Source: Planctomycetota bacterium (GTDB taxonomy: Bacteria > Planctomycetota > Phycisphaerae > Sedimentisphaerales > Anaerobacaceae). From it: a stretch of 40,004 nt of DNA. Made by a program: the position numbers and the translations under genes. Each line of letters starts with the position of its first letter. Within the stretch, counting starts at the first letter, position 1. The stretch is taken from contig VRUK01000041.1 in NCBI GenBank assembly GCA_019456195.1, forward strand, positions 5,616 to 45,619, in the 5' to 3' direction. The notes under the pieces were generated by a model. That model was not told the DNA's origin. It did not search any database and saw only the letters and a program-made list of their open reading frames with translations. Shown piece by piece: positions 17,322 to 26,414 of this stretch.

Positions 17322-18578
17322 ATGTCATATACCCGACGTAATTTTCTGAAAGCCACTTTAGGAAGCTCAGCTCTGTTATCTCTCGCTCCCGCAGCACCGA
17401 ACTTTCTTGTTCGTTCAATGATGGCTGCTGCACAACAGCGAAATGAACGCGACACTGTTCTCGTAGTGGTTCAGCTCTCGGGTGGAAATGACGGCCTGAA
17501 TACGGTCGTTCCATACGAAGATGATGAATATGCCAGAAACCGCCCTACTTTGCGTCTGTCCCCCAACGAAATACACAAGATCAATTCGCGATTAGGCTTC
17601 CATCCGCGAATGGGAGCATTCATGCGTCTGTACGAGCAGGGACACTTAAGTATTATTCAGGGCGTTGGCTACCCGAACACGGACCGCTCACATGAATCCG
17701 GGATGCGGGTATGGCATACAGCAGCTCCCAATGAGCCCGATTGTCAGACGGGATGGCTGGGCCGGACAGTCGACAGCATTCGGGAGCCAAATAGTATTAA
17801 CACACCCGCCGTGTTTGTCGGACCGATCGTCCAGCCTTTCGGCCTGAACGCAAAGAATGCCATCGTCCCCTCTATCAGCTCACTTGAAAATCTAAAAATG
17901 CGAGAAATGCATAGCCATCATAAATACAAATCTCAACGGAAACGCGCGGCCGGACTTCCCCGCCCTGATCAGAACAATCCACTGACGCAGTTCCTGCAGC
18001 AGTGCACACAGAAAGCCTATACCAACAGCGAGCGAATCGGGGCAGTAATGAAAAATACGGCCAACACAGCCGAATATCCACAGTTCGAACTTGCTGGTAG
18101 CCTTCGTAAGGTCGCTCAACTTATTCGGGCTGATATTGGTATCCGGATATTCTTCACGGAACTTGGTGGTGGCGGAATCGGAGGCTTTGATAATCACGCA
18201 AACCAATTAGGCAACCATTGCTCTCTGCTGCACCACTTTTCTGAGTCAATCGCAGCATTTATCCACGATCTGAAGCGAGACAAACAGTTGGATCGTGTTC
18301 TGCTGATGACCTTCTCGGAATTTGGCCGGACCGTTAAGGAAAATGGACGCCGCGGCACTGGACACGGCGCGGCCGCTCCAATCTTCCTGGCCGGTGGCAA
18401 GCTCAAAGGTGGCCTTTTCGGTTCACATCCCAGTCTGTCAGATCTGGATAACGGCGCCTTGAAATTTCACACTGACTTTCGCAGTGTGTATGCAACCGTG
18501 TTGGACCGATGGCTTGGCTTCGATAGCAGGAAGGTACTTGACAAACAGTACGAACCGCTCAATATCTTGAATATATAA
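17322..18578 (+). CDS. DUF1501 family protein with Tat signal
   Basis: A 418-residue protein beginning with a twin-arginine signal (TRRNFLKATLG, arginines at 5-6) and a hydrophobic segment to about residue 35. The DUF1501 (PF07394) core follows: VVVQLSGGNDGLNTVVPY at about 48, HPRMGAFMRLYEQG near 90, GYPNTDRSHESGMRVWHTA near 115, GGFDNHANQ near 290 and FSEFGRTVKENGRRGTGHG near 330. The last two form the metal-site part of an alkaline-phosphatase-like (sulfatase/phosphatase) fold. The gene lies 17 bases after the DUF1800 gene and is almost certainly co-transcribed. The ATG is preceded by GGGGA at a somewhat long spacing. Catalytic activity of the family is not established. Confidence 0.92.
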   Translation: MSYTRRNFLKATLGSSALLSLAPAAPNFLVRSMMAAAQQRNERDTVLVVVQLSGGNDGLNTVVPYEDDEYARNRPTLRLSPNEIHKINSRLGFHPRMGAFMRLYEQGHLSIIQGVGYPNTDRSHESGMRVWHTAAPNEPDCQTGWLGRTVDSIREPNSINTPAVFVGPIVQPFGLNAKNAIVPSISSLENLKMREMHSHHKYKSQRKRAAGLPRPDQNNPLTQFLQQCTQKAYTNSERIGAVMKNTANTAEYPQFELAGSLRKVAQLIRADIGIRIFFTELGGGGIGGFDNHANQLGNHCSLLHHFSESIAAFIHDLKRDKQLDRVLLMTFSEFGRTVKENGRRGTGHGAAAPIFLAGGKLKGGLFGSHPSLSDLDNGALKFHTDFRSVYATVLDRWLGFDSRKVLDKQYEPLNILNI

Positions 18579-18612
18579 CTTGTATGCTACTTAATCTTGA
18601 TGATGATGCAAT

Positions 18613-19188
18613 TTACGGTTGTATTTTCTTCATTAACCATGCCATATTCTGACCAAGAGTTTTCATAGTCTGCACACCTTCCTCATCTTTCTCAACTTCA
18701 CCTTTTTCCAGCCCAAAACTCATGTTCCAGTAGCATGAACCCGGTATTATCATACCGCTGATTAAGAAAAAATGATTCATCGAATCATACGCGTGGATTG
18801 CCCCTCCCCTGCGGACCGCCACGACAGCAGCTCCGACCTTTCTTGCAAACATTTCATTATTGGCTTTGGCCACCAGTCCGGCCCGGTCAATAATCGCCTT
18901 GAGTTCAGCGCTTACATCGGCAAAGTAAGTTGGAGAAGCCAGAATGATTCCGTCAGCTTTCAGCATCTTTTCGATACAGTCATTGACGATATCGGTTTTA
19001 ACGCTGCACTTCTTGTCCTTATTTTCAAAGCATTTATAGCAGGCGATGCAGCCTCGTATTGTTTGGCCGGAAAACTGTATCATTTCGGTTTCGATGCCTT
19101 CTTTTTCAAGCTCACCGAACACCTGCTTAATCATTATAGCGGTATTACCATCTTTTCTGGCACTGCCGTTAAAAGCTATGACTTTCAT
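18613..19188 (-). CDS. Iron-sulfur flavoprotein / NADPH-dependent FMN reductase-like
   Basis: A 191-residue cytoplasmic flavodoxin-fold protein of the FMN_red family (PF03358). The N-terminal strand and phosphate loop read VIAFNGSARKDGNTA (about 4-17), the FMN phosphate-binding signature. ILASPTYFADVSAELKAIID near 82-100 is the second FMN-binding segment. Between them is a compact cysteine set C47-x2-C50-x2-C53-x7-C61, the arrangement described for 4Fe-4S binding in archaeal iron-sulfur flavoprotein Isf. It therefore likely carries an Fe-S cluster and transfers electrons to or from a ferredoxin-like partner. AGAGGT lies 6 bases before the ATG. It converges on the DUF1501 gene. No partner gene is visible next to it. 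Confidence 0.83.
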   Translation of the reverse strand: MKVIAFNGSARKDGNTAIMIKQVFGELEKEGIETEMIQFSGQTIRGCIACYKCFENKDKKCSVKTDIVNDCIEKMLKADGIILASPTYFADVSAELKAIIDRAGLVAKANNEMFARKVGAAVVAVRRGGAIHAYDSMNHFFLISGMIIPGSCYWNMSFGLEKGEVEKDEEGVQTMKTLGQNMAWLMKKIQP

Positions 19189-19343
19189 ATTTACCTCTCA
19201 TTTATTTTTGATTTATCCAGCATTCCATTCGAAAGAGCATGCGATTGTAATTCAGTTTATCATTTCCTGCAAGTATTTGGTTTGATAACCATTCCAATAA
19301 TTGTAAAAAACACCTTTTGGACAGCTACATTAGCGATGATTTC

Positions 19344-19374
19344 TTGACAATCACAATGTTTGTTGTTCTACTAA
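19344..19374 (+). promoter_or_regulatory. Possible promoter for the ThuA-fusion gene
   Basis: TTGACA (19344-19349) matches the -35 consensus exactly. TACTAA (19369-19374) is the best -10-like hexamer, but the 19-base spacer is long. It lies 35 bases before ATG 19409. Weak evidence. Confidence 0.28.
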
Positions 19375-19408
19375 TCAATAATTCAACCGTAAGAGGTAAA
19401 CGCTGGAA

Positions 19409-21166
19409 ATGGAGCTTGATATGGATGATACACAGAAACTGACAACGCCGGCGAATGCTATCACCCGGCGTGATTTCCTTGGCAGCGCATTTGCGGCAAC
19501 CGGAATGCTCACCGCACCATGGCTTGGACTTGCCGCTGCGAAAGCACAGACCATCGCGCCCGACCAGCGGCGGCGGATAGAAGCAGCGATTCCAACCAAA
19601 GCCTTCGCCCCGCCTCGCAGACACCGGAAGCTCCTTATTTTCGACCTCAATGTCGGATACGGCGGGCACGGTTCCATTCCTGCAGCCAACACGGCATTCA
19701 AGTTAATGGGTGAAAAGACCGGAGCTTTTGAAACGGTAATTAGCAAAGAACCATCTGTCTTCAAACCTGAAAATCTAAAGCAGTTTGATGCCGTCTTTCT
19801 GAACAACACTGTAGGCAATCTCTTTACTGACCCCACCTTAAGACAAAGCCTGATCGAATTTGTTTATGGCGGCGGCGGACTTCTTGGAGTTCACGGGACA
19901 ACCGTAGCCTTCACCCGCTGGCCCGGAGCTCATGAGGACTGGCCGGAGTTTGGCATAATGTTAGGTGCACGCGGTGCAAACCACATGGACAGCAAAGAAC
20001 ACATCTTCATCAAGCTCGATGATCCCAATCATCCTGTCAATCAACCTTTCGGCGGTAAGGGCTTCGAATACCGGGATGAGTTCTTTCGTGTCCACGGGCC
20101 CTATTCGAGAAAAAGAGTCCGCGTACTTTTCAGTATCGATACCGATAAAACTGATTTCAAGGGACAACCTCGCGGCAACGTTTTGCGCAAAGATAATGAT
20201 TACGCATTAGCGTGGTTACGGCAATACGGCCGGGGTCGCGTTTTCTACTGCACTATCGCGCACAATCCCTACGTATTCTGGGATTCGAAGATGTTACAGT
20301 TATATCTGGCGGCAGTGCAGTTCGCTATGGGCGACCTTGATTCCCCTACCATCCCAAGCGGCAGATTAACGCCTGCCATCCGCTCTCAGGAAAAGCTCCG
20401 CTGGCGCCTCGGCATCGAGGCCTACACCTTTAACAAATATACACTTTTCGAGGCGATAGATAAAACTGCTCAGCTCGGCCTGCCGTATATGGGCGGCCTG
20501 AGCTTTCAGAAAGTCAGTAAGAAGATTCCAAAGAACTTCGACGACAAACTCACCGATGACGAGCTGAAACAGATCCGACTGAAACTGGACTCAGCCGGTA
20601 TTAGCCTATTGACATATTACTTCCACAATATCCCCGGCGACGAAACCGGATGCCGTAAGATTTTCGAGTTCGGACGTAAAATAGGAATTGAAACATTCAT
20701 GTCAGAACCGCTTCCGGAAGCGCTGGATACAATCGAGAAATTTTGCGACGACTATGAAATCAACGTGGCCCTTCATAACCACGACCGGAAGGCTTCGCCT
20801 CAGTACTGGCACCCTGAAGGAATTATGAAGGCATGTCGGGGACGCAGCAAACGAATCGGGGCCTGTGGCGATATGGGCTACTGGATACGATCCGGCATCG
20901 ACCCTATCAAGGCCGTGAACACGCTTAAGGACCGCTTGATTACCGTGCAAATGCACGACCTGCACGAGCTAAGCCCGAAAGGTCACGATGTGTCATGGGG
21001 CTCCGGCGCTGGCAGAACGGAGAACTTTATTGAGGAAATTCACCGCCTTGGTATAAGGCCAACCATGTTCGGCCTCGAATACTCATACAACTGGTTCAAA
21101 TCGATGCCTGATATAGCAAGGTGTATTGACTTCTTCAACAAAGTAAGCATGAAACTGGCAAAGTGA
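19409..21166 (+). CDS. Tat-exported fusion: ThuA-like domain plus xylose-isomerase-like TIM barrel
   Basis: The 585-residue protein has a Tat signal (TRRDFLGSAF, arginines at 20-21; hydrophobic to about 47). The first half (about 70-295) is a ThuA-type glutamine-amidotransferase-like fold (PF06283). It shows DAVFLNNTVG, an elbow-like GGGGLLGVHGTT and FEYRDEFFRVHGPYSRKRVRV. The second half (about 325-585) is an AP-endonuclease-2/xylose-isomerase-like barrel (PF01261). Its candidate metal ligands lie in ALHNHDRK, ACGDMGYW, VQMHDLHEL and MFGLEYSYNW. Each domain is known alone as a partner of Gfo/Idh sugar enzymes; here they are fused, and such a gene follows directly. The likely role is periplasmic conversion of a sugar or inositol-like ketone. 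Two starts are possible (19409 or 19421). Confidence 0.82.
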   Translation: MELDMDDTQKLTTPANAITRRDFLGSAFAATGMLTAPWLGLAAAKAQTIAPDQRRRIEAAIPTKAFAPPRRHRKLLIFDLNVGYGGHGSIPAANTAFKLMGEKTGAFETVISKEPSVFKPENLKQFDAVFLNNTVGNLFTDPTLRQSLIEFVYGGGGLLGVHGTTVAFTRWPGAHEDWPEFGIMLGARGANHMDSKEHIFIKLDDPNHPVNQPFGGKGFEYRDEFFRVHGPYSRKRVRVLFSIDTDKTDFKGQPRGNVLRKDNDYALAWLRQYGRGRVFYCTIAHNPYVFWDSKMLQLYLAAVQFAMGDLDSPTIPSGRLTPAIRSQEKLRWRLGIEAYTFNKYTLFEAIDKTAQLGLPYMGGLSFQKVSKKIPKNFDDKLTDDELKQIRLKLDSAGISLLTYYFHNIPGDETGCRKIFEFGRKIGIETFMSEPLPEALDTIEKFCDDYEINVALHNHDRKASPQYWHPEGIMKACRGRSKRIGACGDMGYWIRSGIDPIKAVNTLKDRLITVQMHDLHELSPKGHDVSWGSGAGRTENFIEEIHRLGIRPTMFGLEYSYNWFKSMPDIARCIDFFNKVSMKLAK

Positions 21167-21174
21167 GGTATTTA

Positions 21175-22638
21175 ATGACTAAAATAGAAAATGCCAATGG
21201 AAACAACACTATCCGGATTACTCGGCGTAAATTCTTATCCCGCACGGCTGCGCTTTCAGGAACTATCGCCATGCCATGGATCATTCCCTCCTCAGTACGG
21301 GGCGCGAGCGGAAATTTGACACCAAGTAACCGAATAACAGTCGGTTTGATCGGCAAAGGAATAATGGGGAGCGGCCATTTACGCCGCCTGGTTGGCGACC
21401 GGGAAGTTCAAGTGCTGGCCGTATGCGATGTGGATCGTCTCAGACGCGATGACGGCAAGAGGCTTGTTGATGAAACCTACTCCGCCAGCCATGCCAGCGG
21501 AACTTATCGCGGCTGCGCAGCTTATAATGACTATCGTGAATTGCTGGCTCGATCTGATATCGATGCCGTTGTAATCGTAACGCCGGACCATTGGCACACT
21601 TTGCTGGCGATTGACGCGGTTAAAGCCGGCAAGGACGTCTATTGCGAGAAGCCGATATCGATCACTGTACGGGAAGGACGTCAACTTGTCGATGCAGTGC
21701 ACAGGTATAGCCGGGTTTTTCAGACCGGTACTCAGTATCGTTCTATCCCGACAATTCGCGAGGTCTGCAATTTTGTGCGCGCAGGCGGAATCGGTAAGGT
21801 CAAACAAGTTTTCACTCTCTGGACCAAACTGGGCGGTTTCTTCGGAGCGCCACGCTTCAAGCCATACCGGCATCTGATGGACGTCGAGAATACCGGCAAG
21901 TCCTATACACCCCTTGATATAATCCTCCCGGCCGAAGAAGTGCCTGAGGGATTGGACTGGGACCTATGGGTAGGCCCGGCACTTTGGCATCCTTATAATC
22001 CGGGCTATCACCTGAATCCCTCCCCAGGCGTAGTGCCATGGGCATTCTGCGAAGATTTCGGAGCCGCCTCATCAACATGGCACCATTCTCACAGTGCAGA
22101 CGTAATTCAGTATGCTCTGGGTGTAGAGGAAAGCGGACCGCTGGAATTCATTCATCCCAGCAGCGGAGAGTTTCCAACACTCACCTACAGATATGCCAAC
22201 GGGACACTTCTTCATTTGGTCGATAACTGGTCAATGGTTAAAGATGTCTATAAAGCAGTTCCCTCAACCGCCCGATTAGCCGGAAACTTCGGCGGTATAT
22301 TCGTCGGAGAACGAGGCTGGGTCACATCGATGACAACAGGCGGGCCCATCGAGGGAGGCCCCGAGACTCTCTTCGAAGAAATGAAACTGAGGACGCGCCA
22401 GGTAAATCCCGGCGAGAATAATCATCACGCTAACTGGTTCGACTGCATTCGAACTCGACGACGGACGAGCTGTGATGTAGAACTCGGCCACCGCTCGGCA
22501 TCGCTCGGACATCTTACGATTATAGCGCACAAGCTGCAGCGATCTTTGAAGTGGGACCCGGTCAAGGAAGAGTTCCCCAGCGACGACACAGCGAACCGCC
22601 TGCTCTTCCGCGCGATGCGATCACCCTGGCGTATATGA
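21175..22638 (+). CDS. Tat-exported Gfo/Idh/MocA family oxidoreductase
   Basis: The start is set at ATG 21175. GAGGT lies 6 bases before it and overlaps the stop of the previous gene, so the two genes are probably translationally coupled; a GTG at 21163 is in frame but has no site. The 487-residue protein has a Tat motif (ITRRKFLSRTA, arginines at 17-18). The Rossmann dinucleotide loop GLIGKGIMGSG follows (about 58-67). VTPDHWHTLLAIDAVKAGKDVYCEKP contains the Lys-Pro of the conserved EKP motif. The C-terminal half (about 180-480) is the alpha/beta substrate domain, with WHHSHSADVIQYALG. Members oxidise or reduce sugars using tightly held NAD(P). A Tat signal implies cofactor binding before export, as in glucose-fructose oxidoreductase. 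The substrate is unknown. Confidence 0.9.
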   Translation: MTKIENANGNNTIRITRRKFLSRTAALSGTIAMPWIIPSSVRGASGNLTPSNRITVGLIGKGIMGSGHLRRLVGDREVQVLAVCDVDRLRRDDGKRLVDETYSASHASGTYRGCAAYNDYRELLARSDIDAVVIVTPDHWHTLLAIDAVKAGKDVYCEKPISITVREGRQLVDAVHRYSRVFQTGTQYRSIPTIREVCNFVRAGGIGKVKQVFTLWTKLGGFFGAPRFKPYRHLMDVENTGKSYTPLDIILPAEEVPEGLDWDLWVGPALWHPYNPGYHLNPSPGVVPWAFCEDFGAASSTWHHSHSADVIQYALGVEESGPLEFIHPSSGEFPTLTYRYANGTLLHLVDNWSMVKDVYKAVPSTARLAGNFGGIFVGERGWVTSMTTGGPIEGGPETLFEEMKLRTRQVNPGENNHHANWFDCIRTRRRTSCDVELGHRSASLGHLTIIAHKLQRSLKWDPVKEEFPSDDTANRLLFRAMRSPWRI

Positions 22639-22671
22639 TATGCAGACAGAAGGGGACGGTGTATTCGTTTC

Positions 22672-24156
22672 CTACTTTGGAGTCTCAGTATCTTTCCATT
22701 TCATCATGGCCGGGCCTAACAGATAAGACATAATAAATGTTATACCAGTCCCAATAACTATCAACCAGCTCCAGGCAAGATCTATTGTTTTCTGTTTTAT
22801 CAAAATCAAAAGTACCACACATACACCTGTGCTTAAAAGCATCGCCAGGACGTTTGCGAGATTGGCTTTTCGCTTTGTAAGCAAACCAAGCAAAAAGGCG
22901 CCGAGCATGGGGCCTCCTGTGATTGATAGTATCTGAAAAGCAAACCAGAGAATATTTTCCACCGGAGCACAAGCCGCCGCAATACCAGCCAGAACCAAAC
23001 CAAAACCTACCACTGCCGCTCGTGAGACGAGCAGATAGTGCTTTTCCGAGGCGCCCCTTCGAATAAGAGGACGATATATATCAGTGACAAAAGAAGAACT
23101 GAGTGAACTTAGCGGCGAATCAACGCTGGCCATAAAGATTGCGCCCAGAACCAGACCTTTCAATCCGTTCGGTAAAACGTTTCTCGCAAAATGAGGAAGG
23201 ATTTCCTTGAGTTCTTCAGGCAATGACAATGAAGAATTTTGCTGGTAGAACACAAAGAGCAGCGTGCCGGCAAGAAGATAGAGCCAGTAAACTGGTAAGA
23301 CCGTGAAGATAGTGGAAATAATGGTCTTCTGACTGCTCTTTCGCGTCTCAACAGTGAGCAGTCTTTGGACCATTTCCTGATCAGTACCGAAGGAAACCAG
23401 ACCGATAAAGAATCCGCTAATCAAAAATGCCCAGAATGTGGAGGCGTCTTTAAGATCGAACTTGAAATAAAATGTACTGAGAAGTTCCTCCTTATGCGCA
23501 GTCTGCAAAGCTGCAACCAGGCCGCCATCGATATGTTGAATAAGATAGCCGACGATCACGACACCAGCAACGACAAAGAACAAGGACTGATAAGCGCCGG
23601 CCCAGACGACCGCCTTAATACCGCCAAAGGCAATAAAGGCAATGCTAACAAGAGTAAATAACGTAATCGTCGCGGTCAGAGGCCAACCCATTATCACACC
23701 TACAGCCATGCACGTCGCATAAAGACGTACACCGGAAGCCAGCAGGCGTGTAATAAAAAAGTAAATCGAGCCGATGTACTGGGTTGCCGGCCCGAATCGA
23801 TGACCCAGGAACTCGTAGATACTGGTGCAATTGTATTTGTAGAAGGCCGGGATGAATAGAAATGCCACGACAAGTCGGGCCAAAGCCAATCCAACCAGAA
23901 ACTGAAGCCATCGCCAGTTTTCAGTGAAGGCAATGTGCGGAATTCCGACAATTGTCAGGGCACTGATCTCGGTAGCAACAAACGACAGACATGCCACGAT
24001 GGGTGGGACACGTCGGCTTCCAAGAAAAAAATCGTTAGTATTTTTCTCCTCGCGTCCGAATACGTATGAAATAACAAACAGCCCTAATGCTCCTACACCT
24101 ACAATCCCCCAGTCGAGTCCGCTGAGTGTGCCTGCCTGACCTATAATGAAATTCAC
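22672..24156 (-). CDS. Sodium:solute symporter (SSS family), probable amino-sugar importer
   Basis: A 494-residue membrane protein with about 13 hydrophobic helices. It shows SSS (PF00474) signatures. NTNDFFLGSRRVPPIVACLS and FVATEISALTIVGIP are in the first helices, FGGIKAVVWAGAYQSLFFVV is mid-chain, and GTDQEMVQRLLTVET is near residue 265. ASVDSPLSSLSSSFVTDIY contains the serine-rich Na2-site helix. The start ATG overlaps the murQ stop as ATGA (24153-24156), so the gene is third in the anmK-murQ-symporter operon. By position it would import MurNAc, anhydro-MurNAc or a related amino sugar with sodium, replacing the PTS or AmpG routes of other bacteria. Specificity is inferred from the operon only. 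Its stop is 33 bases from the convergent Gfo/Idh gene. Confidence 0.9.
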   Translation of the reverse strand: MNFIIGQAGTLSGLDWGIVGVGALGLFVISYVFGREEKNTNDFFLGSRRVPPIVACLSFVATEISALTIVGIPHIAFTENWRWLQFLVGLALARLVVAFLFIPAFYKYNCTSIYEFLGHRFGPATQYIGSIYFFITRLLASGVRLYATCMAVGVIMGWPLTATITLFTLVSIAFIAFGGIKAVVWAGAYQSLFFVVAGVVIVGYLIQHIDGGLVAALQTAHKEELLSTFYFKFDLKDASTFWAFLISGFFIGLVSFGTDQEMVQRLLTVETRKSSQKTIISTIFTVLPVYWLYLLAGTLLFVFYQQNSSLSLPEELKEILPHFARNVLPNGLKGLVLGAIFMASVDSPLSSLSSSFVTDIYRPLIRRGASEKHYLLVSRAAVVGFGLVLAGIAAACAPVENILWFAFQILSITGGPMLGAFLLGLLTKRKANLANVLAMLLSTGVCVVLLILIKQKTIDLAWSWLIVIGTGITFIMSYLLGPAMMKWKDTETPK

Positions 24157-25061
24157 GGAGTCTCCTCAATTGCTTTTCGTAAAAACTGGTTGCATTCGTC
24201 AAGTATTTTCAGAGCACCTGGCAAATTCGTCCGGCGAAAATGCATAACAATAGCAGTTTTAACCTTCCCCTGTGCATCTGCGAGAAGCCTTTTCGCACGG
24301 GGCCGGCTGAGATTGGTTATTTCCATCACTATTCGAACAGACCTGTCTCGCAATTTATCATTAGTCGCTTTCAGGTCAACCATAAGATTGCCATAGACCT
24401 TGCCTAATTTGATCATGGCTCCTGTAGTGAGTGTGTTGAGTACGAGTTTAGTCGCGGTTCCCGCCTTCATCCGAGTTGAACCTGTAACAACTTCCGGACC
24501 GACAACCGGATTAATGATGATTTCAGCAGGGATATGCTCAACAGCCTCCGGTGCACAGGTAATAAAAATGGTCGCCGCCCCTGTTTGCCTTGCCTGCTTG
24601 AGAGCACCATGCACAAAAGGAGTCATACCACACGCAGCCAGGCCAACCACGATGTCTTTTGCCCGAACACGTTTGTTGTTAATTGACGCAGCCCCACCCT
24701 CCGGGAAATCTTCAGCGCCTTCCGCCGACCGGACTAATGCACGCCGGCCGCCAGCAATAATGCCCTGTACAAGTGAAGGTGATACACCAAAAGTTGGCGG
24801 GCACTCTGAGGCATCTAACACACCCAACCGACCACTCGTACCGGCTCCAACATAAAATAACTTTCCACCTTTTCTCAAACATTCTACAATCAAATCAATC
24901 GCTGCAGCAATTTGTTTACTCTGCCGCGCAACAGCAGCGGGCACGAGCGCATCTTCTGCGTTAATAAGATCAACAATCTGCTTTGTAGATAGCTTATCGA
25001 TATTTTTGCTCGCAAGATTGCGCTTTTCAGTAGTCGGCAAAAGTCTATGTTTTTTTGTCAT
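24153..25061 (-). CDS. murQ: N-acetylmuramic acid 6-phosphate etherase MurQ
   Basis: This cytoplasmic SIS-fold lyase cleaves the lactyl ether of MurNAc-6-P to give GlcNAc-6-P and D-lactate. The start is ATG 25061, which overlaps the anmK stop as ATGA; a longer in-frame ATG at 25094 would overlap anmK by 37 bases and adds nothing conserved. The 302-residue protein has VGAGTSGRLGVLDASECPPTFG (about 71-92) and RSAEGAEDFPEGG. These contain E86 and E117, the same 31-residue spacing as the catalytic Glu83/Glu114 of E. coli MurQ. VVGPEVVTGSTRMKAGTATK and KVYGNLMVDLKATNDKL complete the family signature. The C-terminal small helical domain is present. Translation is probably coupled to anmK upstream and to the symporter downstream. 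Confidence 0.96.
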   Translation of the reverse strand: MTKKHRLLPTTEKRNLASKNIDKLSTKQIVDLINAEDALVPAAVARQSKQIAAAIDLIVECLRKGGKLFYVGAGTSGRLGVLDASECPPTFGVSPSLVQGIIAGGRRALVRSAEGAEDFPEGGAASINNKRVRAKDIVVGLAACGMTPFVHGALKQARQTGAATIFITCAPEAVEHIPAEIIINPVVGPEVVTGSTRMKAGTATKLVLNTLTTGAMIKLGKVYGNLMVDLKATNDKLRDRSVRIVMEITNLSRPRAKRLLADAQGKVKTAIVMHFRRTNLPGALKILDECNQFLRKAIEETP

Positions 25062-26242
25062 GCCGGTATTATCTTTCCCATAACAACAGGCCAATCAGCA
25101 CCGGTGACTCCGGGCACGTTATTTGTTAATCCCTTTATAGTCGCCCATGCTAAAATAGCAAATGAAACCGCCTCCTTGGCATCGACACTAATGCCAAAAT
25201 CATCGGTAGAACACATCTTAGCATCCGGCAGTTCGCACCGCAACATCTCCACCAACGTGTTATTACGAGAGCCACCCCCGCATAATATAATCTCATCCGG
25301 TATCGTTGGTAGAAACTTGCTGTATGCCCTAGCGATACTTTTGGCGGTAAATGCTGTTACTGTCGCTACTATATCAGTATCAGCTAAACCTTTTTCTTCG
25401 GCTTGTTTATATATCTTGTTGGCAAAGGAAATCCCGAACTCTTCACGGCCGGTTGACTTTGGCGGGCGCCGTTTTAGAAAAGGATGTCTGAGCATTTCAT
25501 TAAGAAGCCTTTTATTGACCGTGCCCTGCGCCGCCATTTTTCCTCCAGAATCAAAACGCCGAATATTACCACTTATGAGTCGAGTGATACCATCGATTAC
25601 CATATTTCCAGGCCCAATATCAAAGGCGACAATATCATCCTGCTTACAAAATCGCGGAAGGAAAGTTACATTCGCAATACCGCCAATATTCTGAATAGCA
25701 CGAGATGACCTATTACGGCCAAATAAAATATAGTCAGCATAGGGCACCAATGGAGCACCTTCACCGCCGGCAGCCATGTCGCGGGGCCTGAAGTCCGCCA
25801 CTGTAGTAATACCGGTACGGTGAGCTATTACAGATGGCTCTCCAATCTGCAGGGTCGAACGTATTGTTGTTTTACCGTAGCGCTTGCCACGAGGATTATG
25901 ATATATCGTCTGGCCATGTGAACCCACCAGGTCAATCGAGTCCAAAGGAATGCGGCTTTTGTTACATAGCTTGATTATCGCCTTGGCAAAAACTTCGCCC
26001 AGAACAAAATTATAGTGGCATATATTGTCCAATAGAGCTGTTTCGGGACGGCATAAACGAAGGATTTCACTGCGTAAAGCATTGGGGTATGGAAATACAT
26101 CAAAAGCCAACAAATTAGCCTTTTGCTTTGTGATATCGACTACGGCAACATCAACACCGTCAACGGATGTACCCGACATCAGACCCGCAATCCGCATTTT
26201 GTCCTTAGATGCAATTTTTCGAATACCGCTGCTCACTATCAT
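25058..26242 (-). CDS. anmK: Anhydro-N-acetylmuramic acid kinase AnmK
   Basis: This cytoplasmic ASKHA-fold kinase opens the 1,6-anhydro ring of anhydro-MurNAc and phosphorylates O6, giving MurNAc-6-P for MurQ. The 394-residue protein has AGLMSGTSVDGVDVAVVD near residue 19, the phosphate-1 loop with family-specific GTS-DGVD. GSHGQTIYHNPRG comes near 107, AFDIGPGNMVIDG near 190, and ATVTAFTAKSIA plus IILCGGGSRNNTLVEML in the C-terminal lobe. These are diagnostic. AAGGT lies 4-5 bases before ATG 26242. A second in-frame Met 15 residues later, just before RIAGLMSGTS, would give the more usual length of about 379. First gene of the operon, divergent from the double-SIS gene with 172 bases between, so shared control is plausible. 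Confidence 0.96.
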   Translation of the reverse strand: MIVSSGIRKIASKDKMRIAGLMSGTSVDGVDVAVVDITKQKANLLAFDVFPYPNALRSEILRLCRPETALLDNICHYNFVLGEVFAKAIIKLCNKSRIPLDSIDLVGSHGQTIYHNPRGKRYGKTTIRSTLQIGEPSVIAHRTGITTVADFRPRDMAAGGEGAPLVPYADYILFGRNRSSRAIQNIGGIANVTFLPRFCKQDDIVAFDIGPGNMVIDGITRLISGNIRRFDSGGKMAAQGTVNKRLLNEMLRHPFLKRRPPKSTGREEFGISFANKIYKQAEEKGLADTDIVATVTAFTAKSIARAYSKFLPTIPDEIILCGGGSRNNTLVEMLRCELPDAKMCSTDDFGISVDAKEAVSFAILAWATIKGLTNNVPGVTGADWPVVMGKIIPA

Positions 26243-26414
26243 TTTACCTTCGATTCAATAATACAGATATTTCTCGACGCTGACGGCCATTAAACGAATT
26301 ATATATCGGCTTCACCTTATCTGCAATGTACTTGATTAATAAAAGTGTATTTACATTGTCCACATAAAATGATACGAATATTGTCCTTGGATTTATGAAT
26401 GTCAAGGAGCCGTA

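Noticed and set aside
25062..25094. Longer MurQ N-terminus
   Set aside because: It overlaps anmK by 37 bases and adds no conserved residues; the ATGA junction at 25058-25061 is the natural start.
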